The notes below the pieces were generated by a model. It was not told where the DNA came from and ran no database searches. It saw only the letters and a program-made list of their open reading frames with translations. Shown piece by piece: positions 1-9,630 of a stretch of DNA of 33,626 nt (its first letter is position 1; every line of letters starts with the position of its first letter). The DNA is taken from contig JANXUL010000280.1 of NCBI GenBank assembly GCA_025356235.1, forward strand, positions 1 to 33,626, written 5' to 3'. The translations under genes were made by a program, and so were the position numbers. Source of the stretch: Bacteroidota bacterium (GTDB lineage Bacteria > Bacteroidota > Bacteroidia > Chitinophagales > Chitinophagaceae).

Positions 1-197
1 CCATTGGGACCATTATATCCTAAACCCGTATCCAATAAAATCACATCATTGGCTGTAACAATAACAAAAGGCTGTATTTCTACCAATAAACTGCCAACAG
101 GCCTGCTGTTGAGTTCTTCCGTGCCGGCATTGAACGGAAGAAAGATTTTGGTTTTATCTATGGTGAAAGCACCTTCGGAAAGTGGAATTATCTGCAT
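1..197 (-). CDS. MBL-fold metallohydrolase, N-terminal part only (runs off left edge)
   Basis: My reverse-strand translation from ATG at 197: MQIIPLSEGAFTIDKTKIFLPFNAGTEELNSRPVGSLLVEIQPFVIVTANDVILLDTGLGYNGPN; the 'NDVILLDTGLG' strand resembles the first beta-strands of MBL-fold hydrolases. Not in the supplied ORF track because it is truncated. Confidence 0.6.
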   Translation of the reverse strand, partial: MQIIPLSEGAFTIDKTKIFLPFNAGTEELNSRPVGSLLVEIQPFVIVTANDVILLDTGLGYNGPN

Positions 198-303
198 ACC
201 CCTAACCCCCTGAAGGGGAAATATTATTTGGTTTAAAAACAAAGGTAACGATTGACGAACTAGCAAGCAGATCGCTAATTCCCTGTTCAATGGTTTAAGG
301 GTG

Positions 304-1644
304 TTACCTCAGCACCATCTGCCGGTCGGCATCCAATCTCAATAAAATAAAAATTAATATCGTAAAGGTCAACAATGATGATCCCCCATAACTAATCAAT
401 GGCAAGGGTATACCAACGATGGGAAAGAGGCCTATGGTCATGCTCACGTTTACGGCTATATGAAAGAAAATAATACTGGCTACACTATATGCATACACCC
501 TGCTGAATGTACTTCGTTGCCGTTCTGCCATTCGCACGATCCGGTATAACAGGAAAAGATAAATAGCTAAAAATGCAAAACAGCCGATAAATCCGAATGC
601 CTCACCCAACGAGGTAAAAATAAAATCAGTGTGCTGTTCAGGAACATATTTTCCGCGGGTTTGTGTACCCTTTAAAAACCCCCTTCCGGTTAAGCCGCCG
701 GAGCCGATGGCTATTTTACTTTGCCGTACATTATAGTCATCTGGTTTTCTGGCAGCTTTCTCGCCCTGCTTTCTTTCCGATTTTTTATTCTTACCACAGT
801 CGTACTCCTTACCCACCATGCTGTAAATACGGGTACTCTGATAACACTCCAATACATTATTGAAAATATACGGAACAACAAACCTTTGGGTACCTACGCA
901 AAACAGCCAGACACCTACTATTATTATCAGCAACTGACGGCTTTTTTTAATTTGTTTACGCAATAAAAAAATAAGGATAGCCGCAATAGCTGTTAATGAT
1001 AAAGCCAATACATTAGGGTCGAGTATTAGGGTAGCCACCACCAGTATGGCAAATGATGAGCCGAAAATCAATATCTGCGCGGGCAAACCTTCACGGTACA
1101 TGGCGACCAGAAAGGCAGAATATACCAGGGCCAGTCCCAACTCATGTTGCAGGATAGATAATATGGCGGGTGCAATGGCAATCAACCCTCCAATTAATTG
1201 CGACCTGATATTACTGAATTCTGTTTCTTGCCGCGATAAAAATTTGGCAAGTGCCAATGCAGTAAAGATTTTGCATAATTCTGCCGGTTGCAGGTTAAAG
1301 CCGCCACCAATCGGTATCCAGCTTTTTGAGCCATTGATATTTTTTCCCAGTACAAATGTTGCCAGCATCAGCACAATACCAAATGCGTATAGCAGGTTGG
1401 CTAGTGCTGTAAATAATTTACTATCAGTTAATAAAATAAAAGTGGCAATCAACGTACAAAATCCGGCAAAGATCAATTGCTTGCTGTAATTGGTTTTACC
1501 ACCCAGGAAAGTTTGCAGCCAGTTGGTATCGGTCCTGTACTCTACCATAAAAATGCAGAGAATACCTATTGAAACCAATATTGCATATAACCAGACAATC
1601 GTCCAGTCAACACCCTGTGATGATATGTTATTGCGGGTACTCAT
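304..1644 (-). CDS. rodA: Rod shape-determining protein RodA (SEDS family)
   Basis: 446 aa polytopic; 'GKNINGSKSWIPIGGGFNLQPAELCKI', 'SKIAIGSGGLTGRGFLKGTQTRGKYVPEQHTDFIFTSLGEAFGF', 'GIPLPLISYGGSS' SEDS motifs; ATGA overlap with PBP2 gene. Confidence 0.97.
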   Translation of the reverse strand: MSTRNNISSQGVDWTIVWLYAILVSIGILCIFMVEYRTDTNWLQTFLGGKTNYSKQLIFAGFCTLIATFILLTDSKLFTALANLLYAFGIVLMLATFVLGKNINGSKSWIPIGGGFNLQPAELCKIFTALALAKFLSRQETEFSNIRSQLIGGLIAIAPAILSILQHELGLALVYSAFLVAMYREGLPAQILIFGSSFAILVVATLILDPNVLALSLTAIAAILIFLLRKQIKKSRQLLIIIVGVWLFCVGTQRFVVPYIFNNVLECYQSTRIYSMVGKEYDCGKNKKSERKQGEKAARKPDDYNVRQSKIAIGSGGLTGRGFLKGTQTRGKYVPEQHTDFIFTSLGEAFGFIGCFAFLAIYLFLLYRIVRMAERQRSTFSRVYAYSVASIIFFHIAVNVSMTIGLFPIVGIPLPLISYGGSSLLTFTILIFILLRLDADRQMVLR

Positions 1645-3755
1645 TTACTGTTAGTCTTTTTATTCTTCCGTTCATCTATGATCAAAGCAGCTGTCAGTTT
1701 ATCAGCTTTTCTTTTTGGAACAGGGATATTCTTTATTGGTGGTGTAACCGTTTTTGGTTCAGGTTCGGGCTGGAGACTTTCATCAGCAGTAGAATCATCA
1801 GCTTCTTTTTTATTTAGTTTTTGCTGTAATAACTGTTCATTCTCTTTTACTTTTTTCAGGGAATCTTTTTTGGCAATTTCCATACGCATAACAGGTGGTA
1901 TGTAAACACGGTTTGTATATTCTACTTCCATGGCCTGTCTTTCTGCACCACGAATGGAATCCTTTAAATATTTCTCTATCATTAAGCTGGCAATAGGTGC
2001 CGCTACACGGGCTCCCTGGTCGGAGTTTTCGCAAATAACGGCAATAGCAATTCTTGGATTATTCCTTGGGGCGAAACCACCAAAGAAAGAATGGTCGGGT
2101 TGTTTTTTTACAACACCGTTTACTTTCGCATAGTTTTCAACGGTTCCTGTTTTTCCACAAATGATGATGTCAGAAATTCTTGACCTTACAGCTGTGCCAT
2201 ATTCCATAACCGCCTGCATGCCATCCTGTACAGCAGAGAAAACAGTATCCGGGATTCTTTTATCTGTGTAGTGTTTTGTTGTATACGCATCAAGCATATT
2301 GTATTCATCACCACCTTCAATAGAATCTACCAGGTGTGGTGTATAATACCAGCCTCTGTTAGAAATGATGGCCATAGCATTGGCCAATTGTATCAGCGTG
2401 GTTTCCACTTTTCCCTGTCCTATTGCATTTGAAATAAGATTGCAGGGAAACAGCCTAGGTCCAAATTCTTTCCGGTAATTAGCGCCCGCCGGTAAAAGGC
2501 CATTTAGTTCTGAAGGAAGATCTACGCCTAATTTATGACCAAAGCCAAAACTTTTTGCATACACATTAAATGCAGACAAGGCGCTGTCTGTACTGGGATA
2601 TTTTGACTCTTCCATCAGTCGTTTATAAACAGTTGAAAAATAACTATTATCGCTATGCGCTACTGCACCTGTAAACTGGAAAGTACCTTTATCAAGGCAT
2701 TTGGGTTTGCCGGTTCCGCAACCTGTAAAATAGCCGGGACAAACAACAGTCGTTCTTTCATCAATTACGCCTTCTGTTAAACCAATAATACCTACAACCG
2801 TCTTAAATGTAGAGCCCGGAGCATATTTTGTACCGAGGGCGCGGTTATTAAAAGGCAGGCGGGGATCGAAGGTAAGATCGGAAAAATGTTTTTTTTGTTC
2901 GCTTCCTGTTAAGTAATTAGGGTCATAAGTGGGCGCACTGATCATGCATAAGATGCCACCTGTTTTCGGGTCGATAGCTACAATGCTTCCCACTTTATTG
3001 CTCATCAGTTTTTCACCAAGCTTTTGTAGTTCCACATCCAAACTGAGGTGCATGTTTTTTCCTGCAACGGCGGCTGTATCATAAATACCTTTTTCATAGG
3101 CGCCCTGTATACGGCTTTTATTATCCCGTATAAAATTCTTCACGCCTCTTTGTCCCATCAATACTTTTTCATAATAACTTTCCAATCCAGTACGGCCTGC
3201 ATAATCACCTATCTGGTAGCCTTCGTCTTTGTGTTTTCGGAGATAGGTGGTATCAACTTCGCGAATATATCCCAATACATGTGCTGCAACACCATAAGGA
3301 TAAGTTCTTACCGAACGTTCGGTAAGTGAAAATCCGGGATACTTATAAATGTTCTCATTCAGCCGGGCAAACATTTCAACAGAGAGTAAAGGCTCGAAAA
3401 TACTGGGTTTTACATAGCCGTTCTTAAAAGTGAGGTCGCGCATCCTTTTCTTGTATTCGGCAGTGTCAATATTTAATAGGCGGCAAAAAGAAAAAGTATC
3501 TACGCCTTTCGTTTCCGAAGGAATGACTACCAGGTCGTAACTGTTTGAATTTTCGAGGATAGCCCTTCTTTTACGGTCGAAAATTATGCCACGGTCGGGA
3601 TAAATAATTTTACGCAGGATGGCATTATTCTCCGCAGCCAGTTTGTATTTCACAGAAAAAAGCTGCAGGTTTATGAGTTGGCCAATAATGACCAAAAAAA
3701 CCAAGGCAAAAATGATCTGTACAATGCGGCCCCTGCTTTGATTAAATACCGGCAT
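1641..3755 (-). CDS. mrdA: Penicillin-binding protein 2 (peptidoglycan transpeptidase)
   Basis: 704 aa; N-terminal TM, 'PDRGIIFDRKRRAILENS', 'APGSTFKTVVG' (SxxK), 'SDN', 'CGKTGTVEN' (KTG) motifs. Confidence 0.96.
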   Translation of the reverse strand: MPVFNQSRGRIVQIIFALVFLVIIGQLINLQLFSVKYKLAAENNAILRKIIYPDRGIIFDRKRRAILENSNSYDLVVIPSETKGVDTFSFCRLLNIDTAEYKKRMRDLTFKNGYVKPSIFEPLLSVEMFARLNENIYKYPGFSLTERSVRTYPYGVAAHVLGYIREVDTTYLRKHKDEGYQIGDYAGRTGLESYYEKVLMGQRGVKNFIRDNKSRIQGAYEKGIYDTAAVAGKNMHLSLDVELQKLGEKLMSNKVGSIVAIDPKTGGILCMISAPTYDPNYLTGSEQKKHFSDLTFDPRLPFNNRALGTKYAPGSTFKTVVGIIGLTEGVIDERTTVVCPGYFTGCGTGKPKCLDKGTFQFTGAVAHSDNSYFSTVYKRLMEESKYPSTDSALSAFNVYAKSFGFGHKLGVDLPSELNGLLPAGANYRKEFGPRLFPCNLISNAIGQGKVETTLIQLANAMAIISNRGWYYTPHLVDSIEGGDEYNMLDAYTTKHYTDKRIPDTVFSAVQDGMQAVMEYGTAVRSRISDIIICGKTGTVENYAKVNGVVKKQPDHSFFGGFAPRNNPRIAIAVICENSDQGARVAAPIASLMIEKYLKDSIRGAERQAMEVEYTNRVYIPPVMRMEIAKKDSLKKVKENEQLLQQKLNKKEADDSTADESLQPEPEPKTVTPPIKNIPVPKRKADKLTAALIIDERKNKKTNSK

Positions 3756-3934
3756 ACCTGTTAACTAAGAAGGATGAAATGAGTGGTGTTGACTTATTTG
3801 TACAAAGTTGCTGAATTGATTCGCTGTTTGTATCAATCCGGCATAAAAAAATTGTGCTCAGGTGTAAGCGGCAAAATAGTTCATGGGCCATAATTAATAG
3901 TTCATCGATGATAGCCGAAGAAGGTTGAGGTTTG

Positions 3935-4468
3935 TCAGGCTGTATTTGAGCGGTATCTGCCAATTCTTGTAAATAACAGTTCCACAATAAAAATCATCAA
4001 TAAACTAATGGCTGTGGTGCCTAAAACTTTACCGATAAAATAAATGAGGTTGCCAAACTGCAGCCATTCAATCAGTACTAAATAAAAATGATGGATGAAA
4101 GTGAGAATGCCAATGTATAAACCATACGGTGCCCAACCCATACTTTTTGGCCCGGGTTCTACATAACTCTGTTCGGTGGTTTCCTGGGGTATTAATAAGT
4201 TAAGCAGAAAGGGGCGGAGATAAGCGATCAAGGTACAGGGTGCTGCGTGAAGGCCGGGCGTTCCGGTAAAATAATCCAGGGTAAGGCCGAATATGAAACT
4301 GATTACCAATAACGCAAAACGATTTAGTTTAAAAGGCAGCCACAGGATGTATAAAAAATATAAATAAGGAACAATGAACCGGTGCAGCGGTGGAACCTCA
4401 TTCAGGATAAATACCTGGAAGACGATAAACAGTACAAAGCGGATAATATTTTTCAGCAGGCTGCTCAT
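3935..4468 (-). CDS. mreD: Rod shape-determining protein MreD
   Basis: 177 aa hydrophobic protein in the canonical position between mreC and PBP2; 4-nt ATGA overlap with mreC. Confidence 0.88.
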   Translation of the reverse strand: MSSLLKNIIRFVLFIVFQVFILNEVPPLHRFIVPYLYFLYILWLPFKLNRFALLVISFIFGLTLDYFTGTPGLHAAPCTLIAYLRPFLLNLLIPQETTEQSYVEPGPKSMGWAPYGLYIGILTFIHHFYLVLIEWLQFGNLIYFIGKVLGTTAISLLMIFIVELLFTRIGRYRSNTA

Positions 4469-5316
4469 GGTATTTTTGAGGGATTCGTTTCGAGTTGCAC
4501 CTGTTCAGTATATCGTGTATTTTCAATCAGGTACACATATTGTATATTGTAGAAATTGGTAGTTGTTTTTATTTTCAGCGTATAAAAATTACTCGACGAT
4601 TCGGAGGCGATCGCTGCCACAGTCCCAATCATTAGATGAGGTGGAAAATTAGCAGAGTAATTACTGGTTACCACCGTATCGCCTTTACTTACTTTAGCGC
4701 CTTTGGTAACATTTTTAAGTAGTAGATAAGATGGGTCGATGCCATCCCATTCAATAGTGCCGGAACTATTGTCTTTTTTCAACATGGCACTTACCTTACT
4801 GTTGCGGTGTAATAAACTCATAACACGACAGTAATTGGCGCTTACTTCAACCACTACACCCACGATGCCTTCCGGCCCGGTAACAGCCATTCCTTTTGTT
4901 ACTCCCTGTGCCGTTCCTCTTTCCAGCATTAAAAAATTAGCCTGTAATGTATAGGTATTGCCTACCACTTTTGCCGGCAGGAATGTGAATTTACGCACAT
5001 GGCCCAGGCTGTCTTTGATCAAAGAATCAATTACATATTTTTTACCGGTATTGGGTGAAAGGAAATTTGCGGGAAGCAGGTTACGTAAACGTGCATTTTC
5101 TTCTGCCAGTAAACGGTTGGTTTCCTGTAGTCCAAAATAACTGCGAAGATGGCTGTAGCGCGTGTCGAAGCTGCCGGTAACTTCATTGGCAGCAGAAGCA
5201 AAAAATGATTGATGTGTTTTACTGGCATTGCCCAACATCACAATAGCAAGAACCTGTAACAGCAAAAAGCTGAGAAAGGTGAAGTATTGCCGTATGAAGA
5301 GGAAGATATTTTTCAA
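4465..5316 (-). CDS. mreC: Rod shape-determining protein MreC
   Basis: 283 aa; N-terminal TM, coiled region 'ETNRLLAEENARLRNLL', 'GTAQGVTKGMAVTGPEGIVGVVVEVSANYCRVMSLLHRNSKVSAML' typical of MreC. Confidence 0.95.
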   Translation of the reverse strand: MKNIFLFIRQYFTFLSFLLLQVLAIVMLGNASKTHQSFFASAANEVTGSFDTRYSHLRSYFGLQETNRLLAEENARLRNLLPANFLSPNTGKKYVIDSLIKDSLGHVRKFTFLPAKVVGNTYTLQANFLMLERGTAQGVTKGMAVTGPEGIVGVVVEVSANYCRVMSLLHRNSKVSAMLKKDNSSGTIEWDGIDPSYLLLKNVTKGAKVSKGDTVVTSNYSANFPPHLMIGTVAAIASESSSNFYTLKIKTTTNFYNIQYVYLIENTRYTEQVQLETNPSKIP

Positions 5317-5326
5317 GAAAGAGTGG

Positions 5327-5414
5327 TTTCTGGATGTTGGATACTGGATACTGTATAAAAGTGGCTGTTATCCAAATCTGCTATCACCCAAATTCAGTAC
5401 ACAGCATCCAGAAA
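5327..5414. repeat. Heptamer-built imperfect inverted repeat (TGGATRC subtype) between mreB stop and mreC start
   Basis: Left arm 5327-5346 TTTCTGGATGTTGGATACTG and right arm 5395-5414 CAGTACACAGCATCCAGAAA pair at 17/20 positions; left arm reads as TGGATGT-TGGATAC-TGGATAC-TGTATAA. Confidence 0.75.
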
Positions 5415-5419
5415 GCAGG

Positions 5420-6445
5420 TTACCTCATGATAAAAGGGAACCGCTGGTAATTCTTCAAGGCCAGTCCTGTTCCGCGTACCACACTCTTCAATGGATCATC
5501 AGCAACATGTACGGGTAATTTTATTTTAGCGCTTAATCTTTTATCAAGGCCACGTAATAATGCGCCGCCACCGGTAAGGTATAAACCTCTGCGGTAAATA
5601 TCTGCTGCCAGTTCGGGTGGTGTGGTTTCAAGGGCTTTGAGGATAGCTTCTTCAATTTTAAAAATACTCTTGTCTAATGCTTCGGCAATTTCCTGGTAGC
5701 TAACCATAATCTGTTTTGGGATACCTGTTACCAGGTCACGACCGTTTACGGGCAAATCATCCGGCGGGTTATCGAGGTCTTTCATTGCTGCACCTACATT
5801 GATCTTGATTTGTTCAGCAGTCCGCTCACCAATTAATAAGCTATGGTAACGGCGAAGGGCTTCCATAATATCAGCTGTAAATTCATCACCGGCAATACGG
5901 ATACTCTGGTCGCAAACAATACCTGCCAGGGCTATTACGGTAATACCGGTAGTACCACCGCCAATATCAATGATCATATTACCAACGGGTTCTTCCACAT
6001 CAATACCAATACCCAAAGCGGCTGCCATGGGCTCATGGATCATATATACTTCTTTGGCACCTGCCTGCTCGGCACTATCGCGAACGGCACGTTTTTCTAC
6101 TTCGGTAATAGAGGAAGGGATACAGATAACCATCCGCCAGCTGGGCGGGAAAAGAGGTTTTTTAGGATAGATCATTTTGATCAGCTCCCTGATCATCAGC
6201 TCGGCGGCATTAAAATCGGCGATCACCCCATCTTTAAGGGGGCGCACGGTGCGGATACTTTCGTGTGTCTTTTCGTGCATCATCAGCGCTTTCTTGCCCA
6301 CGGCCAGTACTTCCTTCATATTATTCCTGTTAAGGGCAATAATAGAGGGCTCATTTACCACAACCTCATCATTATGTATGATAAGGGTATTGGCCGTACC
6401 CAGATCCATGGCAATCTCCTGCGTAAAAAAGTTAAACAATCCCAT
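5420..6445 (-). CDS. mreB: Rod shape-determining protein MreB (actin-like ATPase)
   Basis: 341 aa; 'AMDLGTANTLIIHNDEVVVNEPSIIA', 'MIIDIGGGTTGITVIALAGIV', 'LYLTGGGALLRGLDKRL'. Confidence 0.98.
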   Translation of the reverse strand: MGLFNFFTQEIAMDLGTANTLIIHNDEVVVNEPSIIALNRNNMKEVLAVGKKALMMHEKTHESIRTVRPLKDGVIADFNAAELMIRELIKMIYPKKPLFPPSWRMVICIPSSITEVEKRAVRDSAEQAGAKEVYMIHEPMAAALGIGIDVEEPVGNMIIDIGGGTTGITVIALAGIVCDQSIRIAGDEFTADIMEALRRYHSLLIGERTAEQIKINVGAAMKDLDNPPDDLPVNGRDLVTGIPKQIMVSYQEIAEALDKSIFKIEEAILKALETTPPELAADIYRRGLYLTGGGALLRGLDKRLSAKIKLPVHVADDPLKSVVRGTGLALKNYQRFPFIMR

Positions 6446-6550
6446 TGTATATAAAAAGTTCGAATGTGTTAATGAATGACTGCAAAGGTGACTGAAATTA
6501 GTTGAATTAACAAAGCCAAAATACTGATTTTTCGGGGTTTTTAGAGAATC

Positions 6551-6646
6551 CTGAGGCGTGAGTGGTGAATCGTGAGTGGTGAGTAGGCAATGGTGCGTGG
6601 TTAACGGGTAAAATTTAGCCGCAATCCATACTCACTATTCACGATT
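6551..6646. repeat. Heptamer-built imperfect inverted repeat (GTGAGTR subtype) directly after purD stop codon
   Basis: 6558-6585 reads GTGAGTG-GTGAATC-GTGAGTG-GTGAGTA; arms 6568-6585 and 6629-6646 pair at 16/18 positions; right arm abuts purD stop (6647-6649). Confidence 0.82.
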
Positions 6647-7930
6647 TCATTCAAATTCATACCCAATATCTTTCCTGAAATACATCCCTTCAAATGAAAT
6701 TTTTTCCAATACTTTTTTTGATGTTATTACTGCTTCTGCAATCGTATTTCCATATGAGGTTACTGCCAATACCCTTCCGCCATTTGTTACAACAGACTCA
6801 TTAATTATTTTGGTTCCTGCATGGAAAACAAAAGAAGTGTTGTTTAACTGCCAGTTAGCTAATCCGCTAATCGGAAAATCTTTTTTGTACTCCTCTGGGT
6901 ACCCGCCACTTACTGCCATTACGGTTGCGCAACTTCTTTCATCGAAAGAAATATTAGTATCAACTAACGTGCCATTGTCCATCGCAGCAAATAAAGCAAC
7001 CAGGTCTGTTTGCAATCTCGGCATCACTACTTCTGTTTCCGGATCGCCCATACGGCAATTGTATTCGATTAAGAACGGCTGGCCGTTTACATTCATCAAT
7101 CCAAAAAAAATGAAACCATGATATGTTAAATTTTCCTTTGCCAATCCATTCACGGTTGGCCTGATAATTTTTGTTTCTACCGTTTGCATGAAAGCTTCAT
7201 CCATAAAAGGTACAGGGCTTACGCAGCCCATGCCACCAGTGTTTAAGCCGGTATCGCCTTCGCCAATGCGCTTATAATCTTTTGCATGGCCGATAACCTG
7301 GTAATGTGTTCCATCGGTTAATGCAAATACGCTTACTTCAATACCCTGTAAAAATTCTTCGATCACTACTTTGCTGCTGGCCTCACCAAATTGTTTGTGG
7401 ATGATCATTTCTTCAAATACCTGTAAAGCTTCTTCATGTGAGTTAACGATCACCACACCTTTCCCTGCTGCCAATCCATCGGCTTTTAAAACAATGGGTA
7501 AAGAATGTTGTGCAATATATTTTTTTCCTTCTTCAAAATTATCTAAAGTAAATTCAGCGTAACCCGCTGTAGGGATGTTATGCCGCTGCATGAATTTTTT
7601 ACTAAAGGCTTTACTGCCTTCCAGTTGTGCGGCTTCTGCAGAGGGTGCTACTACAATTATGTTTTGCAGTTGCACATCATTCTGGAAAAAATCATAAATA
7701 CCTTTTACCAACGGTTCTTCAGGCCCAACCACCAGCATATTTATTTTTTGTTCGAGACAAACCGTTTTGATTGCGGAAAAATCAGTTACTGAAATATTGA
7801 GATTGGTGCCAAATTCTGATGTGCCTGCATTTCCGGGGGCTATAAATAAATTATCACAATGATGGCTTTTTACCATTTTCCACGCAAGGGCATGTTCGCG
7901 TCCGCCTGATCCGAGTAGTAAAATGTTCAT
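6647..7930 (-). CDS. purD: Phosphoribosylamine--glycine ligase
   Basis: 427 aa; 'MNILLLGSGGREHALAWK', 'PEEPLVKGIYDFF', 'LKADGLAAGKGVVI', 'NTGGMGCVSPVPF', 'EYNCRMGDPETEVVMPRL'. Confidence 0.98.
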   Translation of the reverse strand: MNILLLGSGGREHALAWKMVKSHHCDNLFIAPGNAGTSEFGTNLNISVTDFSAIKTVCLEQKINMLVVGPEEPLVKGIYDFFQNDVQLQNIIVVAPSAEAAQLEGSKAFSKKFMQRHNIPTAGYAEFTLDNFEEGKKYIAQHSLPIVLKADGLAAGKGVVIVNSHEEALQVFEEMIIHKQFGEASSKVVIEEFLQGIEVSVFALTDGTHYQVIGHAKDYKRIGEGDTGLNTGGMGCVSPVPFMDEAFMQTVETKIIRPTVNGLAKENLTYHGFIFFGLMNVNGQPFLIEYNCRMGDPETEVVMPRLQTDLVALFAAMDNGTLVDTNISFDERSCATVMAVSGGYPEEYKKDFPISGLANWQLNNTSFVFHAGTKIINESVVTNGGRVLAVTSYGNTIAEAVITSKKVLEKISFEGMYFRKDIGYEFE

Positions 7931-7955
7931 GTTGCGAATGTAAGATGCTTTTTTT

Positions 7956-8034
7956 GTGCGTAGTGAGTGGTCAGTAGTTAGTCAAAAAAAAATGTAAAGT
8001 CATACTCACCATTCACTATTCATCACTCACTGTC
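7956..8034. repeat. Heptamer-built imperfect inverted repeat (GTGAGTR subtype) overlapping the POT transporter stop codon
   Basis: 7956-7983 reads GTGCGTA-GTGAGTG-GTCAGTA-GTTAGTC; arms 7961-7976 and 8003-8018 pair at 14/16; right arm contains the stop codon (8016-8018). Confidence 0.8.
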
Positions 8035-9488
8035 TCCTCAACCCCCACATAACTCTTCTCAGGAAGCCGTTTTGCGAGCAGCAGAAATGCTACAAAGGAC
8101 ACAGCGAGTATTCCTATGAAGAGCCAATAATATTTTGCTCCGGTAAATTGGCTGAAGAATCCTTTACTCACAATATTTCCATTGATCAAACCTACCAGCA
8201 GGTTACCGGCCGAAATACCGAGCAGATACAATGCGCTCATAGTACTTTTCATCGATTTTGGTGAATGGGTATACGCATACTCAAGACAGGTTACGGAAAC
8301 CAGTATTTCGGAAGCTGCCAAAAGAATGTATGCCAGTATCTGCCACCATACAGAAGGCTTTCCACCTATATCTATTCGCTCCTGGATAAGCGCAATGATC
8401 ACGAAAGAAAGACCGATGATGACAAGTCCTGCTCCAATCTTGCGTAAGGGGGTTGGCTTGATTCCTTTTTTTTCTAAAAATGGGAAAATAAAAGAAGTAA
8501 AAACGGGAATCAGGAGTACCAGGAATAATGGATTGATAAAATTGATCTGTTCGGGTAAGATTTTAAAATTACCAACCAGGGTAAGATCTAGGCGGGTTGC
8601 CTGCAATACCCATTCAGAAAGGTTTTGATCCCATAATGCCCAGAATACCGGCGTAAAAGCAAATACGGCTAATACACGATACACAGCTTTAATGCCATCA
8701 ATAGATTTTGCAGAATATTTTTGGCCAACAGCTTCCCATACTTTTTGCCCCGGCTTGCGGCCGAATAGTTTGAGCACTACATTCTGCAAGTTGATCCACA
8801 AAGCATATAATGATATAGTAAAAAAATTCTCTTTGTTTATACCCGCAGGAGGTACCCTTTTATATTTTTTTCTTCCCAACCAGAAAGTAATGGTAGCCAG
8901 TGCCATTAATATACCCGGTACACCAAAAGCAATCTCAGGGCCATAATATTTTTTTAATAGGGGGATGAACAAAGGCGCCAATGTGCCGCCCAGGTTAATA
9001 CTCATATAAAACCAACCATATACTTTTGAAAGCAGGTTTTCATTGGATTTATCAAACTGGTCACCCACATTGGCAGATACACAGGATTTGATGCCGCCTG
9101 CACAACAGGCAATCACAACAAGCCCCATACTGAAAATGGTGTAACTACTGCCGGAAACAGACAACATAAAATGACCGAACGTATATACAATTGAAACGAA
9201 AAGAATTACACGGTATTTACCAAAGAACCAGTCGGCCATAATTGCGCCAACAAGTGGCATAAAATAAGCAAGCGTAACAAACAGGTGCGACATTTCATTT
9301 GCCTTTGCATCGGCTTCGGCTGTTAGCAAAGGGTTCATTGAAGGATTGAAAAATGCAACCGCCATATAGGTGACCATAATAGACCGCAAACCGTAAAAGC
9401 TGAACCTTTCTGCTATTTCGCTGCCAATAATAAAGGGAACGGATTTGGGCATCCCGGTTTTCTTTATAACGCTTTCTATTTCACGCAT
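8016..9488 (-). CDS. POT/PTR-family proton-dependent peptide transporter (MFS)
   Basis: 490 aa; 'GSEIAERFSFYGLRSIMVTYM', 'GAIMADWFFGKYRVILFVSIVYTFGHFML', 'YGWFYMSINLGGTLAPLFIPLL' POT family motifs. Confidence 0.94.
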   Translation of the reverse strand: MREIESVIKKTGMPKSVPFIIGSEIAERFSFYGLRSIMVTYMAVAFFNPSMNPLLTAEADAKANEMSHLFVTLAYFMPLVGAIMADWFFGKYRVILFVSIVYTFGHFMLSVSGSSYTIFSMGLVVIACCAGGIKSCVSANVGDQFDKSNENLLSKVYGWFYMSINLGGTLAPLFIPLLKKYYGPEIAFGVPGILMALATITFWLGRKKYKRVPPAGINKENFFTISLYALWINLQNVVLKLFGRKPGQKVWEAVGQKYSAKSIDGIKAVYRVLAVFAFTPVFWALWDQNLSEWVLQATRLDLTLVGNFKILPEQINFINPLFLVLLIPVFTSFIFPFLEKKGIKPTPLRKIGAGLVIIGLSFVIIALIQERIDIGGKPSVWWQILAYILLAASEILVSVTCLEYAYTHSPKSMKSTMSALYLLGISAGNLLVGLINGNIVSKGFFSQFTGAKYYWLFIGILAVSFVAFLLLAKRLPEKSYVGVEETVSDE

Positions 9489-9540
9489 ATGTTGTATTTT
9501 GGGTTTTAAAGATAATGGGAAAAGTGCTTGGGTAGGTAAA

Positions 9541-9630
9541 GTAGTTAAAAGGGTTAAAGAGGTTTAAAAAGGGTTTAAACCCCGCTAACTACCCCAACTA
9601 TTGTAAACACTTTAACCATTTTAGTCTAAA
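9541..9630. repeat. Nested inverted-repeat region in the POT/OPT divergent intergenic region
   Basis: Perfect palindrome GGGTTTAAACCC 9571-9582; GTAGTTA (9541-9547) / TAACTAC (9586-9592); outer arms containing GTTAAAG (9553-9559) / CTTTAAC (9610-9616); left side consists of degenerate TAAARRGGKT words. Confidence 0.6.

Noticed and set aside
1046-1489. 147-aa plus-strand ORF opposite rodA
   Set aside because: Antisense to conserved SEDS motifs; no independent evidence.
5843-6454. 203-aa plus-strand ORF opposite mreB
   Set aside because: Fully antisense to a strongly conserved gene; composition (His/Asn-rich shadow) is typical of a frame-shadow ORF.
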